Assembly (NCBI RefSeq): GCF_042854845.1
Contig: NZ_AP031498.1
Span: forward strand, 5,270,001 to 5,334,000
Direction: 5' to 3'
From: Maricurvus nonylphenolicus
Lineage (GTDB): Bacteria; Pseudomonadota; Gammaproteobacteria; Pseudomonadales; Cellvibrionaceae
DNA length: 64,000 nucleotides
Positions within the stretch are counted from its first letter, which is position 1. Each line of letters opens with the position of its first letter. The notes below the pieces were generated by a model. The model saw only the letters and a program-made list of their open reading frames with translations, made no database searches and was not told the origin of the DNA. A program made the position numbers and the translations under genes. Shown piece after piece: positions 51,280-60,852 of the stretch.

Positions 51280-53727
51280 ATGACAACGATATCAGCCTTT
51301 AAAAAAGGACTGCTCGCCACTGCCATTGGTCTGGCAACCTTTGAATCTACTATTGCCGAAACCTTTTCCCTGGAAGAAGTGGTGGTGACCGCCACACGCC
51401 GCGCCGAAACGGTGCAAGATATTCCCTACAATATTTCTGCCATGACCGGTGACACCCTGAGCAAACAGGGTATTACCGATATGTCGAAACTGGCTCGCAA
51501 TATCACCGGCCTGACTCTGGTTGATAAAGGCGGCCGTGATAACGGGGCTAGCAGTGGTTTAATTATGCGCGGTCTGAATGCCGACGCCACCAGCGGTACC
51601 GGTGAAGGTGCAGCCTTAACTCCCAACACTGTATCCACCTATGTGGATGATGTGCCGGTGTTTTACAACATCCATATGAAAGATATCGACCGCGTTGAGG
51701 TTTTGCGCGGTCCACAGGGTACTCTCTACGGCTCCGGCTCGCTTGGCGGTACCATTCGTTATATTTACAAAAAACCGGATACCGAAGCCTTTGAAATGGA
51801 AGCTGGCTCGCGTCTATCCAATACCAAAGGTTCCTCGGGACTGAATACCGATACCCATACCGTTATTAATGTTCCGCTAAACGATACCATGGCGCTGCGC
51901 ACGGTATTTGGTTATGTGGAAACCCAGGGCTTTATCGATCAGCACTCACTGATTAGCACCGATGCCAGCGGCAGTGTGATAGCCGATACCAGCCAGGGCC
52001 TTGCCAGCTCATCAGATACACCACCGCTGTATCGCTCCAAGAAGGACACCAATAACGAGCGCATCAAGCATATGCGTTTAAGTTATTTGTGGGACATTAA
52101 CGATAGCACCACCACAACTCTGACCTACCACCACCAGGAAGATAACTACGGTGGCCGTCAGGCGGTGAACTTTAATCACCCTGATGGCGGCTCCAGCAAG
52201 AGTACGCTGGCGCAGGAAGAAAGTCTTGATCGTGAACTGGATGTTTTCAGCTGGGATCTGGAAACGGATTTAAGCTTTGCAACCTTTAGCAGCAGCGTGT
52301 CTCATTACAAAACCGAATCCGAATCCATTGGTGACCTAAACGCCACCTATTTGAATGCCGGCTTCTCCTACCTGGATCCTTCCGACGGTTACGGCATTAA
52401 CCAAATCAGTTTACGCCCGCACTTTTTAGCGGATTATATTGAAGAACAGGAAGGCACGTCGGTTGAATTACGTCTGGCCTCTAACGGTGACGGCCCGATT
52501 GATTATGTTGTTGGCCTGTTCTACTTAAAACGCCAATATGAAGCCGAGCAGCACGATAAGCTGCTGGGTTATTGGGAAGACACTCACCCAACGCTGAAAA
52601 CCGAAGTCTATAACTCCGTTAATCGTCCGGCGCCATTAACAACAGATGATATTTATCTGCAGGTTACAGATGATACCTTTACCGACAAAGCCATCTTTGG
52701 TGAAGTCACCTACCATATTACCGATCGCTGGCAGGTTACCGCCGGTATGCGGGCCTTTGATCAAACCTTTGATGCTTCCAATGATATCTACCTGCCAGAA
52801 GGCGGTATCCTTAACTCAACTGTTAACGATATCCGCGGCCTGGTGCCGACAGGCTCTAAAGAAGACTTCAAAGACGAGATCTTTAAAATCAACACCTCCT
52901 ATGACCTGACCGGCGACATGATGGTGTACTTCACTTGGGCCGAAGGCTTCCGCCACGGTGGTGTTAACCGCATTCCTACCAGTGATCAGGTCAATAATGT
53001 GTACATTGCCGAAGATCCAGAATTCGGCCAGTACAAATCCGATAAAGCGGAAAACTGGGAAGTAGGTATTAAAGGCAGCGCGATGGATAATCGCCTGAGC
53101 TTTAACGCCGCTCTGTTCCAAATCGATTGGACCGATGTACAGATTCAGGGCGAAACCCCTAACCTGTTCTACCCCGCCGTACTGAATGGTGATACCGCCA
53201 CCAGCCGCGGTGTTGAACTGGAAATGACCATGGCGGTAACCGAAAACCTGACCATGACTCTGGGTTATGCCTACACCAATGCGGAGCTGACCAACAACTT
53301 CGCTATTGGAGGAACAACCATTGGTCGTGACGGTGATAACCTGCCAGGCGTGCCAGAAAATACCGCCAACCTGGGCCTGACCTATATCACCAATCTGGAT
53401 AACGGCATGGAGCTGAGCTACAGCCTTAACGGTGCCTATGTGGATTCGGTACAGAACGGTTTAAACAAGGACAGCTCGGACTACTCTGAAGATCCATCAC
53501 ACAGCTTGTGGGATATCTCCATTGGCCTGGATACCGATCAGTGGGGTATCAGCCTGTTTGTCGATAATGTGTTTGATGAGCAAGCCAAATACGGTACCTC
53601 TGGCCCCAGCGACAATGTGGTCTCCCCTGAAGGTAATAGTCGCCCCAGCTACCAACTTGGCCGCGATATCACCACCTTTGTTAACCGTCCGCGTACAGCG
53701 GGTGTTGACCTTTACTATCGCTTTTAA
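51280..53727 (+). CDS. TonB-dependent outer-membrane receptor
   Basis: 815 residues with a signal peptide and a TonB box region EEVVVTATRRAETVQDIPYNIS. The plug domain (VEVLRGPQGTLYGSGSLGGTIRYI) and a 22-strand type barrel end in a terminal Phe (VDLYYRF). It imports a large or scarce substrate across the outer membrane. The sequence style matches the non-siderophore receptors common in marine bacteria, so the substrate may belong to the nearby amide/guanidino catabolic genes (inference). Confidence 0.95.
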   Translation: MTTISAFKKGLLATAIGLATFESTIAETFSLEEVVVTATRRAETVQDIPYNISAMTGDTLSKQGITDMSKLARNITGLTLVDKGGRDNGASSGLIMRGLNADATSGTGEGAALTPNTVSTYVDDVPVFYNIHMKDIDRVEVLRGPQGTLYGSGSLGGTIRYIYKKPDTEAFEMEAGSRLSNTKGSSGLNTDTHTVINVPLNDTMALRTVFGYVETQGFIDQHSLISTDASGSVIADTSQGLASSSDTPPLYRSKKDTNNERIKHMRLSYLWDINDSTTTTLTYHHQEDNYGGRQAVNFNHPDGGSSKSTLAQEESLDRELDVFSWDLETDLSFATFSSSVSHYKTESESIGDLNATYLNAGFSYLDPSDGYGINQISLRPHFLADYIEEQEGTSVELRLASNGDGPIDYVVGLFYLKRQYEAEQHDKLLGYWEDTHPTLKTEVYNSVNRPAPLTTDDIYLQVTDDTFTDKAIFGEVTYHITDRWQVTAGMRAFDQTFDASNDIYLPEGGILNSTVNDIRGLVPTGSKEDFKDEIFKINTSYDLTGDMMVYFTWAEGFRHGGVNRIPTSDQVNNVYIAEDPEFGQYKSDKAENWEVGIKGSAMDNRLSFNAALFQIDWTDVQIQGETPNLFYPAVLNGDTATSRGVELEMTMAVTENLTMTLGYAYTNAELTNNFAIGGTTIGRDGDNLPGVPENTANLGLTYITNLDNGMELSYSLNGAYVDSVQNGLNKDSSDYSEDPSHSLWDISIGLDTDQWGISLFVDNVFDEQAKYGTSGPSDNVVSPEGNSRPSYQLGRDITTFVNRPRTAGVDLYYRF

Positions 53728-53752
53728 ACCCGTTTCTAACCCTTTCGCTTTC

Positions 53753-53789
53753 ACAGCAAGCAGTTTCACGGACTGCTTGCTGTTTTTTC
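53753..53789 (+). terminator. Terminator of the TonB receptor gene
   Basis: ACAGCAAGCAGT and ACTGCTTGCTGT form a 12-base stem followed by TTTTTT. Confidence 0.92.
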
Positions 53790-53856
53790 CATGTTAACAA
53801 TACCCTCCGAATCCACTAGGATTGCTGTATACCCTGATGAGGCGACACAGGAATTC

Positions 53857-55299
53857 ATGCTGCATTCGGCCCACCTCTATTCACTGACTGGCTTTTTTAT
53901 CTTTATGCTGGCGATTGCCCTGTGGGCAAGACGCAAGGTGAACAGTGCCGAAGACTTTATTATTGCCGGGCGCCAGTTATCCATGCCGCTGTTGGTCGGC
54001 ACGCTGATCGCCACCTGGTTTGGAGCCGGTAGCCTGTCTGTCTCTGCCGACACCATTTTTCAGCAAGGCCTGCAGATGACGGCGCTGGAGCCGCTGGGCT
54101 TGGGATTTTGTTTAATCTTTGCCGGCTGCTTTTACGCCCGCCGCATCTGGCACCTGCAAGCGCTAACATTGGCGGATATTATTCGGCACAAGTTTGGCCC
54201 GCTGGCTGAAAAGCTGGAAGTGATGATCAATCTGGCCTATTTGGGTTGGATCGCCACACAACTGCTGGCCCTGGGCCATATTATCGAGCTGGTGTTTGGC
54301 TTTGACGCTACTACCAGTATTCTATTTGTTACTCTGATACTGACAGCCTATACCCTGCTTGGTGGCATCTGGTCTGTTACCTTAACCGATATAGTGCAGG
54401 TCAGTTTGTTAGTGATTGGCCTGTTAATACTCTGCATCAATATCCTCGATACGTTAGTGGGGGGAGCAGGTAGCCTTTCCGGCATGCAAACGGTTTTATC
54501 TGATGCCCAGACGACTTCTGGCGGATTGATTCCTACCGAAAACCTGGAAGAGTTTCGCTACTGGTTATCGCTGTTTATATTAGGTTCACTCGGCAATATC
54601 GCCTCACAGGATTTAACCCAGCGAATTCTGGCGGCCAAGACACCAACCATAGCGGTAAGATCCTGTTTAGTCTCAGGTTTGATTTATCTTGTGATAGGTT
54701 CCATTCCCGTGATTATCGGTTTGGCTGGACGCCTGCTGATTAGTGATCCAGTAGCACAGGGTATTATCCCGCTGCTGGCAGAAAATTATTTATCGCCCTG
54801 GTTATCGGTCATTTTTATGCTGGCAATGACAGCGGCCATCACCTCTTCGGTGGATAGTGCCATGCTCGCACCAGCCAGTATTTTTTCGAAAAACCTGCTG
54901 GCCTATTACTTTGCCGATAAAGTCAGCGCCTTAACCTTAACGCGGCTGGCGGTCATAGCTGTTGCCTGCGCCAGTGCAGCGCTGGCGATGACTGGTACCC
55001 AGGCGATTGACCTTTTGCAGAGTGCCTACACACTGGGCCTAACGCCGTTTGTGATTTTAACCTTCGCACTTTATCAAAAGCAGACCTATACACTGCCTGC
55101 TGTGCTCGCCATGTTACTGGGGTTATTGTTGTGGTTTCACCACATTGTGGATTTGTTAATGCCCGGTCGATTATTCGCGCTTCCTTTTGCAGATATTCCT
55201 TTGCCGCTTTCCGTACTGGGGCTAACCTTAACAACCTATATCCTGGTACATCTGATCATGAAATGGCGAGGCTGTCAGTATTACCAATCGCAACACTGA
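53857..55299 (+). CDS. Sodium/solute symporter (SSS family)
   Basis: 480 residues from ATG 53857 with AGGA upstream; the frame is open from 53791, but that start lies in a terminator T-run. About 13 membrane helices are predicted. The SSS signatures include VNSAEDFIIAGRQLSMPLLVGTLIATWFGAGSL and the core GNIASQDLTQRILAAKTPTIA with SSVDSAMLAPASIFSKNL. It probably moves a small organic solute with sodium into the cell; specificity unknown. It may feed the adjacent degradation genes. Confidence 0.93.
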   Translation: MLHSAHLYSLTGFFIFMLAIALWARRKVNSAEDFIIAGRQLSMPLLVGTLIATWFGAGSLSVSADTIFQQGLQMTALEPLGLGFCLIFAGCFYARRIWHLQALTLADIIRHKFGPLAEKLEVMINLAYLGWIATQLLALGHIIELVFGFDATTSILFVTLILTAYTLLGGIWSVTLTDIVQVSLLVIGLLILCINILDTLVGGAGSLSGMQTVLSDAQTTSGGLIPTENLEEFRYWLSLFILGSLGNIASQDLTQRILAAKTPTIAVRSCLVSGLIYLVIGSIPVIIGLAGRLLISDPVAQGIIPLLAENYLSPWLSVIFMLAMTAAITSSVDSAMLAPASIFSKNLLAYYFADKVSALTLTRLAVIAVACASAALAMTGTQAIDLLQSAYTLGLTPFVILTFALYQKQTYTLPAVLAMLLGLLLWFHHIVDLLMPGRLFALPFADIPLPLSVLGLTLTTYILVHLIMKWRGCQYYQSQH

Positions 55300-55319
55300 C
55301 AGCCTGTTAGAGCGTGGTA

Positions 55320-56732
55320 TTACTCAAGCAATCCCGCTTCGTTAATATCATTCCACGCCGCCAGAATACTCTCACGCAGCACAGTAAACAGTCGCTCGAC
55401 ATCGTCTTGCGTTAACGTCAGTGGTGGCGAGAGTACAATTTGATTACCCAGCGGACGAATAATCATGCCTCGCGCCAGGCAGTGCTGATAAATCCGGTTA
55501 CTGATATCAGCCTCTGCAGGAAAGCTCACCTTATCGCGTCTATCGGTGACAAACTCAATGGCCATCATAAAGTGACTGCCACGCACATCACCCACAACCG
55601 ATATATCCATCAAACCGTTGGCCAGCTCGTAAAAATAAGGCGTCAGCGCCTGCACGTTTTCATTGAGTTTTTCCCGCTCAATAATTTCGATATTTTTCAA
55701 AGCCGCCGCACAGGCCACGGGATGACCACTGTAGGTAAAGCCCATACTTAACAGGCCACCTTCACATTGCGGCTGGCTGATAACGTCGTAGACTTTTGAT
55801 GAAATAATGGCCGCACCCAATGGGATATAACCCGACGAGATACCCTTGGCGGAGACAATAATATCCGGCACACAATCATAAACAGCTTCCGAGGCAAACC
55901 AGTGCCCCAAGCGGCCAAAGGCAGTTACCACTTCATCGGCAATATACAGCATATCGTATTGAGTACAAATATCACGCATGCGACGGTGATAACCCTTCGG
56001 CGCCACCAGCACACCACCCGCGCCCATTACAGGCTCGGCAATAAAGGCCGCCACATTATCCGGCCCTAATTGCAGGATACGGTTTTCGAATTCTGCCACC
56101 AGAAAATCACAGAAAGCGTCTTCCGACAGATCTTCAGCTCCTACCGGGCGACGGTACATATTGGCAGGCGAAATATGTTCAACCCACTCATCGGCAATGC
56201 GATCGAAACTGTATTTAGTGCCGTGAATACCCGTCAGGTTTGCTGCGATATAGGTCGAACCGTGATAGGCATCCATACGGGATATAATCTTTTTCTTATT
56301 CGGCTTACCACGTTGGTTATTATAAAAATGCACCAAACGGATTGCCGCATCATTCGCCGTTGAACCACCACAGGTGTAAAACACGTGGTTTAAATCACCG
56401 GGGGCCAGCTCTGCCAGTTTTGCCGCCAAGACACTGCCGGGCTCGTTGGTGGAATGGCCGAACGGATTGCAGTACTCCATTTTCATTACTTGCTCAGCAA
56501 TGGCATCGGCCATTTCTGTGCGACCATGGCCGATATTGGTACACCAGAGTCCGGCAATCGTATCAAGGTAACGATTACCATCGGCGTCGGTCAGATAATT
56601 ACCACTGCCTTCACTGATGACATGACTGCCTTCTTCTTTAAAGGTCGCATAATCGGTATAAGGATGAATAAAGTGTTCTTTATCCTGGGACCAGATTGCT
56701 TGGCCCTCTTGGTTTTTAGGTGCATTCGACAT
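55320..56732 (-). CDS. Class III (omega) aminotransferase
   Basis: 470 residues from ATG 56732 (GGAGAG upstream). The PLP Lys296 (VSAKGISSGYIPLGAA), Asp266 (IADEVVTAFGR) and the FYTCGGSTANDAAIRLV and MDAYHGSTYIAANL blocks mark a class III aminotransferase close to putrescine/beta-alanine:pyruvate types such as SpuC. It would pass a primary amine from a diamine or omega-amino acid to pyruvate. It is 50 bases after the agmatine deiminase gene, in the same operon. Confidence 0.92.
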   Translation of the reverse strand: MSNAPKNQEGQAIWSQDKEHFIHPYTDYATFKEEGSHVISEGSGNYLTDADGNRYLDTIAGLWCTNIGHGRTEMADAIAEQVMKMEYCNPFGHSTNEPGSVLAAKLAELAPGDLNHVFYTCGGSTANDAAIRLVHFYNNQRGKPNKKKIISRMDAYHGSTYIAANLTGIHGTKYSFDRIADEWVEHISPANMYRRPVGAEDLSEDAFCDFLVAEFENRILQLGPDNVAAFIAEPVMGAGGVLVAPKGYHRRMRDICTQYDMLYIADEVVTAFGRLGHWFASEAVYDCVPDIIVSAKGISSGYIPLGAAIISSKVYDVISQPQCEGGLLSMGFTYSGHPVACAAALKNIEIIEREKLNENVQALTPYFYELANGLMDISVVGDVRGSHFMMAIEFVTDRRDKVSFPAEADISNRIYQHCLARGMIIRPLGNQIVLSPPLTLTQDDVERLFTVLRESILAAWNDINEAGLLE

Positions 56733-56782
56733 AAGGCTCTCCCCACATACTGCCGACAAGGATCAAACTAAGATAACCGCGT

Positions 56783-57835
56783 TTAGGATTGGATAATTAA
56801 GCGCGGTTGCTGTTGTGTAATACAATGAATACCGCCACCGCCGATAGCGATAGGGTCGATATCCACCTGAATAATGCGCCGCTCTGGAAATAACTCGGCG
56901 AATACGGCTTTGGCCCGCTCATCGGCATGAATGCCGTAGCGCGGCATCACCACACCACCGTTGGCCAGATAGGAATTTACATAGGACGTGCAGTACTTCT
57001 CACCGCTGGCATCGGCCTCTTCGGCGATATCAATAAAGACGATTTGCAGTGGATTACCCTGCGCATCCGTTTGCCCTTCCAGGGCTTGATAATTTTCCTG
57101 AAAACAGGGATACAGCGGGCTATTGCGGTTCGAAGGTTTGCCCATAAGCACAACACCCGGGCGGGCATACATCAACATGCCATCGACATGGCCGTCGGTT
57201 TCCACTTCGTATTTATCACCGGGTAACCAAATCACTTTTTTGGCGCCCAGGCTTCGGCACAGCTCGGCTTCGACTTCTTTTTTGGTGAAATCAATATTGC
57301 GATTTTTATTGAGCAAACAACTTTCGGTGGTAATCACTGTGCCCAAACCATCAACAATCACCGCGCCACCTTCGGCATAAATCGGCGAGGTAAAATTCGC
57401 CAACCCCAGCGTCGATAATATGCGTTCACCAATAAGTGCATCATTGGCATAGTGACGATACTTATCGCCCCAGGCATTAAACTGCCAAGAAGAACCCGCC
57501 AGCTCGCCAACAGCATTGACTAGAAAATTGGGCCCGGTGTCGCGCAACCAGGCTTGGTCGGTGGCCAGTTCGATTAATTCGATGGCTGGCCCCAACAACT
57601 CTCGGGCCTCATCATAGGCCGATGGAGATACCAACATACTCACCGGTTCAAACTGACGAATAGCTTTAGCTACTGCCGCATAGGCTTTTTTGACTTCGTC
57701 ATGACGCCCCATCCAGTAGGAGCCATCATGGGGCCAGACCATCCAGCAACGTTCATGTTGCGACCATTCTGCCGGCATATAAAAACCAAAGTCCGCAGGC
57801 GAATCAAAACTGTCTATGACCGGAGGGAAACCCAT
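56783..57835 (-). CDS. aguA: Agmatine deiminase
   Basis: 350 residues of the guanidino-group-modifying superfamily. The hallmarks are PAEWSQHERCWMVWPHDGSYW, DQAWLRDTGPNFL, EGGAVIVDGLGTVITTESCLLNKNRN, GDKYEVETDGHVDGM and the nucleophile Cys338 in GGGGIHCITQQQP. It converts agmatine to N-carbamoylputrescine and ammonia. The usual partner AguB (nitrilase fold) is not beside it; a different carbamoylase-type amidase lies at 59290. Confidence 0.95.
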   Translation of the reverse strand: MGFPPVIDSFDSPADFGFYMPAEWSQHERCWMVWPHDGSYWMGRHDEVKKAYAAVAKAIRQFEPVSMLVSPSAYDEARELLGPAIELIELATDQAWLRDTGPNFLVNAVGELAGSSWQFNAWGDKYRHYANDALIGERILSTLGLANFTSPIYAEGGAVIVDGLGTVITTESCLLNKNRNIDFTKKEVEAELCRSLGAKKVIWLPGDKYEVETDGHVDGMLMYARPGVVLMGKPSNRNSPLYPCFQENYQALEGQTDAQGNPLQIVFIDIAEEADASGEKYCTSYVNSYLANGGVVMPRYGIHADERAKAVFAELFPERRIIQVDIDPIAIGGGGIHCITQQQPRLIIQS

Positions 57836-58180
57836 GTATTTACTCCAACGCAGCCCACTGATATCGCTGCACCTATGTGTGTAAATTTATGGTACTGAGC
57901 CCCCTGTAAAGCATCAAAAGAGTTATTTTCAAGCAATCGATTAGATTTACTTATGCAGCCCAAAACCACTTACAACACCCGCTGGCTGCGGGCTTCGCTA
58001 AAACCTGGCTTTGCGCTTGCTATACTGAAATCGTTATCGATTTAACCGGTTGCAGAGCCAAGCTGCCCACCAGCCATCAGGTTGATATTCATGCCGTTTT
58101 CTATATGCTCATAAAGCATTACGAATTTATGTCACCGTTATCGATAACGATTAAATAACCCTATAAAGATCTTGTGCGTT
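57836..58180. promoter_or_regulatory. Divergent control region with repeated GTTATCGAT palindrome
   Basis: This region between divergent aguA and the LysR gene holds GTTATCGATAAC (perfect 12-base palindrome, 58139-58150) and an inverted copy of ATCGTTATCGAT near 58031-58042. No gene is seen. It is the obvious operator candidate for the LysR product. Confidence 0.6.
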
Positions 58181-59080
58181 ATGAATAGACGACCTAAAAG
58201 ATTACCTCCCTTATCCGCCTTACGAGGCTTTGAAGCCGCTGCACGCCTGGGCAGTTTTTCCAAAGCCGCCAGTGAACTGCATATGACGCAGTCCGCGATC
58301 AGCCATCAAATCAAATTGCTGGAGGAATTCTTTGATCAACCACTATTCAAACGTATTAACCGCGCCGTAGAACTTACCGATGCCGGCGCGGATTTTCTCG
58401 AGACTACCACCAAGTCCCTGGATATCCTGGCGCAAGGTTCTTACCGCTTGGAGTTTTATAAAAAACCGGGTTCTGTGGTACTTACCACCACCCCCGCCTT
58501 TGCCGCCAAATGGCTAATTCCTCGCCTGCCCGATTTACGCGAACAACATCCCGTTATTGATCCCTGGATACATACCACAGACGAACAGGATTCTTTAGAG
58601 CACTCTGAAGTCGATATTGGTATCTGGTACGGCCACGGCGATTGGTCGGGTGTCGAAGCCATTAAACTCTTTGACGATGCCGTAACGCCGCTTTACGCCC
58701 CAACCATGAAAATCCGCGGCAAAGATATTGAAGAACCCGCCGACCTGCGCAACCAGGTACTGATTCATGTTGAACAGGTTGAGCGACGGGAAGACTGGCG
58801 AGCCTGGTTTTCACTCGCCGAAGTGGAAGAAACCGATACCGTGACCGGTTTAAATTTAAGTGATACCGGACTCGCACTTGAGTGCGCCGCCAGCGGTCAG
58901 GGCGTTGTATTGGGCAGTAAAATTCTCGCCGCAGACTTAATTAAACAAGGCCAATTAATTCAACCTTTCGAACTTTCCGTTCCCACCGAACAAAACTACT
59001 ATCTGGTTTCCACCCCAGAAAAACTGGAACAAACTGAAGTCCGACAAATGTTCGACTGGCTAGCCAAACAAGCTCAGTAA
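58181..59080 (+). CDS. LysR-family regulator (GcvA-like)
   Basis: 299 residues. The N-terminal HTH is LSALRGFEAAARLGSFSKAASELHMTQSAISHQIKLLEEFFDQPLFKR, followed by a substrate-binding domain (residues about 90-299) of the GcvA subtype. It is divergent from aguA, the classical LysR layout, so it probably controls that operon and itself. The ATG at 58181 gives the conserved N-terminus; an upstream ATG at 58172 is in frame but lacks a good site. Confidence 0.92.
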   Translation: MNRRPKRLPPLSALRGFEAAARLGSFSKAASELHMTQSAISHQIKLLEEFFDQPLFKRINRAVELTDAGADFLETTTKSLDILAQGSYRLEFYKKPGSVVLTTTPAFAAKWLIPRLPDLREQHPVIDPWIHTTDEQDSLEHSEVDIGIWYGHGDWSGVEAIKLFDDAVTPLYAPTMKIRGKDIEEPADLRNQVLIHVEQVERREDWRAWFSLAEVEETDTVTGLNLSDTGLALECAASGQGVVLGSKILAADLIKQGQLIQPFELSVPTEQNYYLVSTPEKLEQTEVRQMFDWLAKQAQ

Positions 59081-59107
59081 CTATATATCCAAATTAGCAC
59101 AATGCGA

Positions 59108-59267
59108 GGAGGCAGCCGGTAAGTCTGCTCGGAGCAATCAGCCCATGCTTAAGCAGCAGGAAAAAGTCAGGGTAGTCGCTGAGGCTGTCTGAGCATAGCG
59201 AGTTTCCGAGGCGCTGACTTTTTCCTGCCGCTTATGGGCGCGGAGAGCAGACTTACCGGCTGCCTCC
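59108..59267 (+). repeat. Nested palindrome element B (160 bp)
   Basis: Outer arms GGAGGCAGCCGGTAAGTCTGC and its complement, and inner arms AAGCAGCAGGAAAAAGTCAG against CTGACTTTTTCCTGCCGCTT (one mismatch). Non-paired segments match element A nearly letter for letter. It sits between the convergent LysR and amidase genes. Confidence 0.88.
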
Positions 59268-59289
59268 GGGGTTATGTATCTAAAGCCCT

Positions 59290-60543
59290 TTACCCTTCAA
59301 CAAAGTCACTACAACTCAACATAGCATGTAATAAAACATTAGCCCCCAACTCAATCTGCTCCGGCGCAGCAAACTCAGCCTCGTTGTGTGATAAGCCATC
59401 CTTACAGGGCACAAAGATCATACTGGTCGGCGCAACCTTAGCGATATAACCAGAATCGTGACCAGCTCCAGAAACCATTTCCAACGCATCATATTGCAAG
59501 GTTTCTACCGCTGCACCGACAGCGGCGACACAACGAGCATCAAAAACCGTCGGCGGTAAACGCCACTCTTCACGAATATCAAAACCCAGCTTAAAGTTGG
59601 CCGCTTCCTCTTCTACAATCAACCTAAACTCTGCTTCCAAGGTATCAAGCACATGTTTATCAGGATGACGTAAATCCACCGCCAGGGTTAATGTTTCCGG
59701 CACCGTATTGCGTGAGGCAGGCTCTACCGCAATATCGCCGAAGGTTACACGCGCCCATTCACCTTTTGCTTCAACGGCAGCATAGAGCCGTTGCAGAATA
59801 GGACCTAACGCCATAAAGGGATCACGACGACCGTCCATTGGACTCGGGCCTGCATGACAGGGTTTACCGATTAAGGTTAAATCAAACCAGTACATACCCT
59901 GGATGCCTTTAACGATACCAATCTCTTTATCCTGTTGTTCCAGAATGGGGCCCTGCTCGATATGTACTTCAAAAGCCGCAGTAACCGGTTTAGCTGCAGC
60001 CTTTTGACTCCCCTGGTAACCAATAGCCTCTAGTGCCTGACCAACACTAATACCGTCGTGATCGGTTCTTGCGTAGGCATAAGGTAAATCAAAAACACCG
60101 GCCCACACACCAGAACCTAACATCGCCGGCGAAAAACGTGCGCCTTCCTCGTTGGTCCATACCACAACTTCCAGTGGTGCTTCCGTAGTGATATCCGCAT
60201 CGTTTAACGCACGAATCACTTCCAGCCCGGCTAGCACTCCGTAAACCCCATCAAACTTGCCCCCGGTTGGCTGGGTATCCAAATGCGAGCCGGTAATGAC
60301 TGGCGGCAAGTCATTATTACGGCCGTCTCTCCACGCAAAAATATTGCCGATCTCATCGACGGTAATAGAACACCCTGCCTCACGACACCAGCTTACAAAC
60401 AAATCACGTCCGGCTTTATCTTCAGCCGTTAGTGCCTGACGATTACAGCCACCCTTATCGGTACCACCGATAGCCGCCATATCCATTAACGATTGCCATA
60501 GGCGATCACCATTGATTCTTAACGTCGAAATATCAATATTCAT
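59290..60543 (-). CDS. Zn-dependent carbamoylase/allantoate-type amidase (M20 family)
   Basis: 417 residues from ATG 60543 (AAGGA upstream). Metal-site motifs are GSHLDTQPTGGKFDGVYGVLAGLEV, TNEEGARF, EVHIEQGPILE and GAGHDSGYIAKVAPTSMIFVPCKDGLSHNEAEF, as in N-carbamoyl-amino acid hydrolase, allantoate amidohydrolase and ureidopropionase. It removes a carbamoyl group as CO2 and ammonia. Near aguA its substrate may be N-carbamoylputrescine, but N-carbamoyl-beta-alanine or an N-carbamoyl amino acid is equally possible. Confidence 0.9.
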   Translation of the reverse strand: MNIDISTLRINGDRLWQSLMDMAAIGGTDKGGCNRQALTAEDKAGRDLFVSWCREAGCSITVDEIGNIFAWRDGRNNDLPPVITGSHLDTQPTGGKFDGVYGVLAGLEVIRALNDADITTEAPLEVVVWTNEEGARFSPAMLGSGVWAGVFDLPYAYARTDHDGISVGQALEAIGYQGSQKAAAKPVTAAFEVHIEQGPILEQQDKEIGIVKGIQGMYWFDLTLIGKPCHAGPSPMDGRRDPFMALGPILQRLYAAVEAKGEWARVTFGDIAVEPASRNTVPETLTLAVDLRHPDKHVLDTLEAEFRLIVEEEAANFKLGFDIREEWRLPPTVFDARCVAAVGAAVETLQYDALEMVSGAGHDSGYIAKVAPTSMIFVPCKDGLSHNEAEFAAPEQIELGANVLLHAMLSCSDFVEG

Positions 60544-60852
60544 AGCGTCATCCTTCAAGATGCATCAAACATGCGCGGAGAATTACAAACAGAAAAAGGG
60601 CTACGGCTGTAGCCCATCAAAAAGGGTCTTGCACAAACATGCGAACGGTATAACTCTATCGACAATAGAAAAACACACCGAAGGAAATGCACTTACGGAT
60701 ACCAACTAGACTAAAACACAATCGCGCACCGAGTTATGCTTTAGCGTCCGTCGCATTTCAGAATCTATAGTAAGGAGGGGAACAACGTCCTTCAAACGAA
60801 GAAAATGAAGGACGTTGATCAAAAATAGTAATGGGAATATTTAAGGACAGGG
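60544..60852. other. Intergenic region with a hairpin
   Basis: No gene is seen. CAACGTCCTTCA (60783-60794) and TGAAGGACGTTG (60806-60817) form a perfect 12-base stem. On the minus strand it follows the HupE gene and lacks a clear T-run, so it may be a weak terminator or mRNA stabiliser. Confidence 0.5.
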
